A stretch of 55,630 bases of DNA from Clostridia bacterium (GTDB lineage: Bacteria > Bacillota > Clostridia > Oscillospirales > CAG-272): NCBI GenBank assembly GCA_017410065.1, contig JAFQRL010000031.1, positions 1 to 55,630 on the forward strand, read 5' to 3'. A model generated the notes under the pieces. It searched no databases, was not told the DNA's origin, and saw only the letters and a program-made list of their open reading frames with translations. Below are positions 52,647 to 55,630 of the stretch, piece after piece (the first letter of the stretch is position 1; each line of letters starts with the position of its first letter). Position numbers and translations under genes: made by a program.

Positions 52647-52713
52647 CACGATCCAAAGTGACACACAGGGGCACAGCTATGACCCTATCGCACGCTCGGT
52701 TGGGGCAAAATTT

Positions 52714-53862
52714 TCAAAGCGCGTCGCTTTGCTTGAAGGCTCCGCGCACCAGCTCGCGCATCCAGATGGTCGGATACCCGACACCGGGGAGCTTCGTTAG
52801 TGCTTTTCCGACAACGTCGGATGGGGTTATAAAGCCTGCGTCCGCATTTTCGTTTGCATCGCCCTTGGTGTAGATGCGGACCTCGTTATTGATGACCTCG
52901 ATATCGATAACTCTATGTACGATCTTATTTCCGCGGCGTTCGAAAACGATAACGTCTCCGACCTCAAGGTCCTCGCCGTCGGACTGCTCGAATATAACCG
53001 CGTCGCCCTTATTGAGCTCACCTGTCATACTCTCCGTGGCGATAACTATTGCGCCGTAATGGAATTTGCAGGATATGAGCATCATAAAGCTTGCGATGAT
53101 CGCAAATGCAGCTCCGCCTGCTACGTATGCCACAGCACCCGTCTTCTTCCTTGCGAATTTTCTCTTGCGCTCAAAGAGTGCGTCTATAAAGACGTAGAGA
53201 GCCACGGGAAGGAGCACCTTGATAAAGGAGGTTATTGCATCGGGGGTGGCGGTGTTTGCCGTGAAAACGTAAACGTGAAGGGATATAATAAGGCGATAGG
53301 CGATATTTGTGCTCGCGCCGTATCTTTTTGCGAGATAGTTATAAACAAGATTTGCGATAAGCGCGGGAAGGAGAGTGAGTCCGAAAAGATCCATAAATCT
53401 ATTAAAGGTCTCAACTCTGACAACGCCGAGGAACACGCTGACCTCGGAGATAACTCCGAGAAAATACGCGAGGGCGGATATACCCTTTGATCCTTGGGCG
53501 ACCGCTATCCATCTTATAAGCTCCACGCCAACGATGGCAAGAGCTGTGGGAATAACGAACTCGACGACGATATTCGGCCGCAGGAAGCTATAAGGATTAG
53601 ATCTGAAGCCGAAGGGAATGCCGAGAAGATAATGTATAAGGGTGTAGAGCACACCGAAAACGCAAGCGAGCAGGAGCACCTGGCGCTTTGTGTAATAGGG
53701 TATGCTTCTCTTTTTAATTAAAAACAGAAATGCTACCGAGGCGGGTAACAGCAGAGCTGCAGCAAAAGCTCTGTTGTTAATGCCTGCGGCAAACCAGGGT
53801 ACAAGGAGAGCGACAATAAGAGAAGACAGTCCGATATATAATATTTTCTTATCTCTTGGCAT
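52714..53862 (-). CDS. SipW-like signal peptidase I with polytopic N-terminal domain
   Basis: 382 residues. Five to seven hydrophobic helices fill residues 5-235, then another helix at about 248-268 precedes the S26 domain. Catalytic boxes: IATESMTGELNKGDAVIF (Ser278), VGDVIVFE, KIVHRVIDIEV (His316 in place of the bacterial Lys) and YTKGDANENAD. Ser-His is the ER/SipW type that cleaves TasA-like precursors. B. subtilis SipW is about 190 residues, so the N-terminal half is an added membrane domain. It follows the two small secreted protein genes by 64 bases, and they are its obvious substrates. Confidence 0.87.
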   Translation of the reverse strand: MPRDKKILYIGLSSLIVALLVPWFAAGINNRAFAAALLLPASVAFLFLIKKRSIPYYTKRQVLLLACVFGVLYTLIHYLLGIPFGFRSNPYSFLRPNIVVEFVIPTALAIVGVELIRWIAVAQGSKGISALAYFLGVISEVSVFLGVVRVETFNRFMDLFGLTLLPALIANLVYNYLAKRYGASTNIAYRLIISLHVYVFTANTATPDAITSFIKVLLPVALYVFIDALFERKRKFARKKTGAVAYVAGGAAFAIIASFMMLISCKFHYGAIVIATESMTGELNKGDAVIFEQSDGEDLEVGDVIVFERRGNKIVHRVIDIEVINNEVRIYTKGDANENADAGFITPSDVVGKALTKLPGVGYPTIWMRELVRGAFKQSDAL

Positions 53863-53926
53863 ATTGCCCTCTCCTTTCCTGATCGCATTTTTTAACGATA
53901 GAGCAGAATATTAAGTGCTACTTAAA

Positions 53927-54454
53927 TTACTTGCTCTGAACGTCGAAGCTGACAACGAAGTTGCAGGAAATATCGCTCTGCGTTTCGTTGGTCTTGATGA
54001 GCTTAACCGTAACTGTGAAGTCGATGGTACCGCCCGCCGCAAGAGTCTGCTCTCCTGTGAGGTTCGTGTAAACGCTGAAATAAGAGTCGTTTAACGTGTA
54101 GGAGGGATCAGATGTGTCGGCAGAGACGGTAGGAGTGACCGCGACCGTGAGGTCGGATTCGCTCTTGATGGTGAAGGTTGCAATAACCTCATCACCAACC
54201 TGCTTGAGTGTACCTGCAACAACGTGCATAACTGCTGTATCGGCGTCTGCAAGAACTCTAGCATCGACTCTGGTGGCATCACCGAGAGCCTTGGAGAAGT
54301 AAACGTCGCCGTCGAATGTTTCAACTGCATCGTCTGCTGCGAAGCCTGCGGAACCTGTTACCGTAAGGGTGTCGGTCAATGCTGCATAACCGATACCGAC
54401 TGCAAGCAGAGCAACGATGAGGAAGGCTGCGATTATTGATCTTCTCTTGGTCAT
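53927..54454 (-). CDS. TasA/camelysin-like small secreted protein, copy 2
   Basis: 175 residues from the ATG at 54454 (AAAGGAGA upstream), not the 54544 start. It has a SipW-cognate signal (TKRRSIIAAFLIVALLAVGIGYAALTDTLTVTGSA) and a short beta-rich mature protein (FDGDVYFSKALGDATRVDARV, TFTIKSESDLTVAVTPTVS, TIDFTVTVKLIKTNE, CNFVVSFDV). Nearly every structural segment is shared with the copy at 54730-55257. TasA and CalY form extracellular fibres in biofilms of Bacillus. The fibre role is inferred from the family and the neighbouring peptidase. Confidence 0.85.
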   Translation of the reverse strand: MTKRRSIIAAFLIVALLAVGIGYAALTDTLTVTGSAGFAADDAVETFDGDVYFSKALGDATRVDARVLADADTAVMHVVAGTLKQVGDEVIATFTIKSESDLTVAVTPTVSADTSDPSYTLNDSYFSVYTNLTGEQTLAAGGTIDFTVTVKLIKTNETQSDISCNFVVSFDVQSK

Positions 54455-54457
54455 TTG

Positions 54458-54729
54458 GGGTGTCTCCTTTTTTAGATTTATATCATTTTCGGGCAGAGCC
54501 CTAGTGATATACGAAAAAATTTTTCTTTGAGGTCGGGGCGCCATTAGGCGCCCAACCCACGGTTATCGTAGCGGTGTAATACCAGATAGAGGTATTCGGA
54601 GTCGCAGCACGAGCTCTTTTTCGCTCACGATGGAAGATGCGGAACCAAGTGACTATTATAAAGACGGGACTTTATTGCTCGCCGTTTGGTCGATCGTTCC
54701 GCGTGTGCAAGGGGAGCCTTGCAGAGCTA
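54458..54729 (-). other. Structured leader between the two TasA-like genes
   Basis: 272 bases with no gene. On the minus strand it contains GCAAGG-CTCC-CCTTGC near 54705-54720, GGGCGCC-TAAT-GGCGCCC near 54536-54553, and a nested TATCA(..GGGC-TCT-GCCC..)TGATA near 54481-54509 just before the ribosome binding site of the second gene. No known riboswitch was recognised. Confidence 0.5.
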
Positions 54730-55257
54730 TCAAACAGATTCTACGTCGAAGGTGACAACGAAGTTGCAGCTGAGGTCTGCGCCCGTTGCATTCGTCTTGA
54801 TCAGCTTGATAGTGATGGTGTAGTCGATGGTGGAGCCCTTAAGGAGGGTCTTTGCACCGTCGCCTGTTGTTACGCTAAAATAATCGGTGTTGATTATTTT
54901 GCCCGCAGCTGTGTCTTCATCGGAAACGGAGGGGGTGATGAGCACGTCAAGGTCGGACTCACTCTTGATGGTGAGGGTTACGATAACCTCGTCACCAACC
55001 TGCTTGAGAATGCCGTCCTTAACAGTAACTGTCACCTTGTCGTTATCCGTGGAGTCGATAGCCGCATCAACTCTGGTGGCATCTCCAAGAGCCTTGGAGA
55101 AATAAACGTCACCGTCAAAGGTTGCGATAGCATCGTCTTTCGCGAAGCCAGCGGAACCGGTGACCTTGAGGACATCGGTTAGTGCTGCATAACCGATACC
55201 AACAGCCAGGAGAGCAACGATAAGGAACGCTGCAATGATTGATCTTCTCTTGTTCAT
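54730..55257 (-). CDS. TasA/camelysin-like small secreted protein, copy 1
   Basis: 175 residues. The signal region is NKRRSIIAAFLIVALLAVGIGYAALTDVLKVTGSA, a SipW-cognate class sequence (cut by SipW rather than the usual leader peptidase). The mature part repeats the order of copy 2: ATFDGDVYFSKALGDATRVDAA, VTLTIKSESDLDVLITPSVS, TIDYTITIKLIKTNATGADL and CNFVVTFDVESV. The two genes are the same length and are a tandem duplication; mature Cys is conserved once. It is the first gene of the leftward cluster, with a consensus promoter about 85 bases upstream and AAAGGAGAT before the ATG. Confidence 0.87.
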   Translation of the reverse strand: MNKRRSIIAAFLIVALLAVGIGYAALTDVLKVTGSAGFAKDDAIATFDGDVYFSKALGDATRVDAAIDSTDNDKVTVTVKDGILKQVGDEVIVTLTIKSESDLDVLITPSVSDEDTAAGKIINTDYFSVTTGDGAKTLLKGSTIDYTITIKLIKTNATGADLSCNFVVTFDVESV

Positions 55258-55339
55258 TATGAGGATCTCCTTTCTTTTTTATATCTATCGGCAAGCCGAA
55301 TTGATATCAAAATAAATATATAAATAATTATTCAGCTTC

Positions 55340-55368
55340 ATTATACCTTATAGTTTTGCTTTTGTCAA
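55340..55368 (-). promoter_or_regulatory. Consensus promoter of the secreted-protein cluster
   Basis: On the minus strand TTGACA (55363-55368), 17 bases, TATAAT (55340-55345), perfect consensus. The start point would be near 55333, 75 bases before the ATG. Confidence 0.9.
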
Positions 55369-55510
55369 GTGTTTAACAAAAGTTTTTTAGTATGTTATGC
55401 AAAACAAAATTTCTTTTGAGCAGAAATCTTTGCTTGCGACCAGAAGACGTAGTTACCTACGGCGAGCGGGAGCAAACGGAGATAGAAAGGGGGCTGAGTC
55501 ATTAACTTAG

Positions 55511-55565
55511 CCTAAAAAAAGAAAAAAGCGGATGTTCTTTACCAAAAGGTATTGAGCATCCGCTT
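55511..55565 (-). terminator. Terminator for an unseen gene beyond the right end
   Basis: AAGCGGATG (55526-55534) pairs with CATCCGCTT (55557-55565), with an inner TACC-AAAA-GGTA, followed on the minus strand by a TTTTTTC-TTTTTTT run (55511-55527). Confidence 0.8.
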
Positions 55566-55569
55566 GCTT

Positions 55570-55630
55570 TGTTGTATAATTTAATTACCACAAAAAACCA
55601 CACACAAAGCAACGAGGTTATTATACAACA
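55570..55630. repeat. Inverted repeat at the right contig edge
   Basis: TGTTGTATAAT (55570-55580) and ATTATACAACA (55620-55630) are exact reverse complements separated by 39 bases rich in CACA. The window ends exactly at the second arm, so this may be a transposon end, a regulatory palindrome or an assembly break in a repeat. Confidence 0.7.

Larger units (their letters stand above)
55258..55630. other. Intergenic region to the contig end
   Basis: 373 bases without a gene: the cluster promoter (55340-55368), a stretch with no recognisable feature (about 55370-55510), a terminator for leftward transcription coming from beyond the window (55511-55565) and an inverted repeat (55570-55630). Confidence 0.7.

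Overview
The window looks like a chromosomal segment from an uncultured member of the class Clostridia, most likely a gut Oscillospirales-type Firmicute. This placement is an inference. It rests on AGGAGG-type ribosome binding sites, consensus sigma-A promoters with 17-base spacers, the YetF/DUF4363 pair, the radical SAM pair TIGR03960/TIGR03936, DUF1846, SipW-type signal peptides and a class-A RNase P RNA. No phage, plasmid, CRISPR array or tRNA was seen. The left end stops inside the 5' end of a 16S rRNA gene and the right end stops in an inverted repeat, as expected of an assembly contig broken at repeats.

Layout. 1-333: 16S 5' end, leader and promoter, read leftwards. 334-1337: small membrane protein pair. 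1343-9038: leftward block with a radical SAM pair, a degenerate P-type-ATPase-like protein with a long acidic tail, RlmB, and an S26 peptidase / PqqD-like / HPr-kinase-like trio. 9289-20448: GH78-type hydrolase, RpiB/LacAB isomerase, QxxRW glycosyltransferase, membrane-anchored M20 peptidase, DUF1846 protein, CPBP protease, small GH2 enzyme and an unknown membrane protein. 20613-23714: a 1033-residue membrane-anchored protein with 18-residue Pro/Glu repeats, an unassigned domain and a C-terminus resembling ribosomal protein uL15. 24153-30070: DUF5662 protein, sugar epimerase-like TIM barrel, SLC13/ArsB-type permease and proB-proA-proC. 30307-38449: DUF4832 and DUF5107 carbohydrate-type genes, AraC regulator, phosphopantetheinyl transferase, a ROK-kinase/APH-kinase fusion and a PocR-AraC regulator. 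38560-46982: nuclease/ATPase pair (SbcDC/YhaON type), rnpB, MurD, lipoprotein, cysteine desulfurase and RlmH. 47070-48142: CYTH protein and a small protein built from 11-residue repeats.

48287-55257 is the most distinctive region, a leftward cluster under a consensus promoter. It holds two tandem TasA/camelysin-like small proteins with SipW-cognate signal peptides, a polytopic SipW-like signal peptidase, a 947-residue DUF5305-like membrane protein, and a larger third protein with the same type of signal. It reads as a self-contained secretion and surface-fibre module. Its 947-residue protein shares a clear homologous domain of about 180 residues with the uL15-like protein 27 kb away. Both copies are predicted to sit in the cytoplasm on a membrane anchor, behind long Pro/Glu-rich linkers.

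Protein family names are from recognition of motifs in the translations; no database search was run. Residue positions are approximate unless tied to a codon position.
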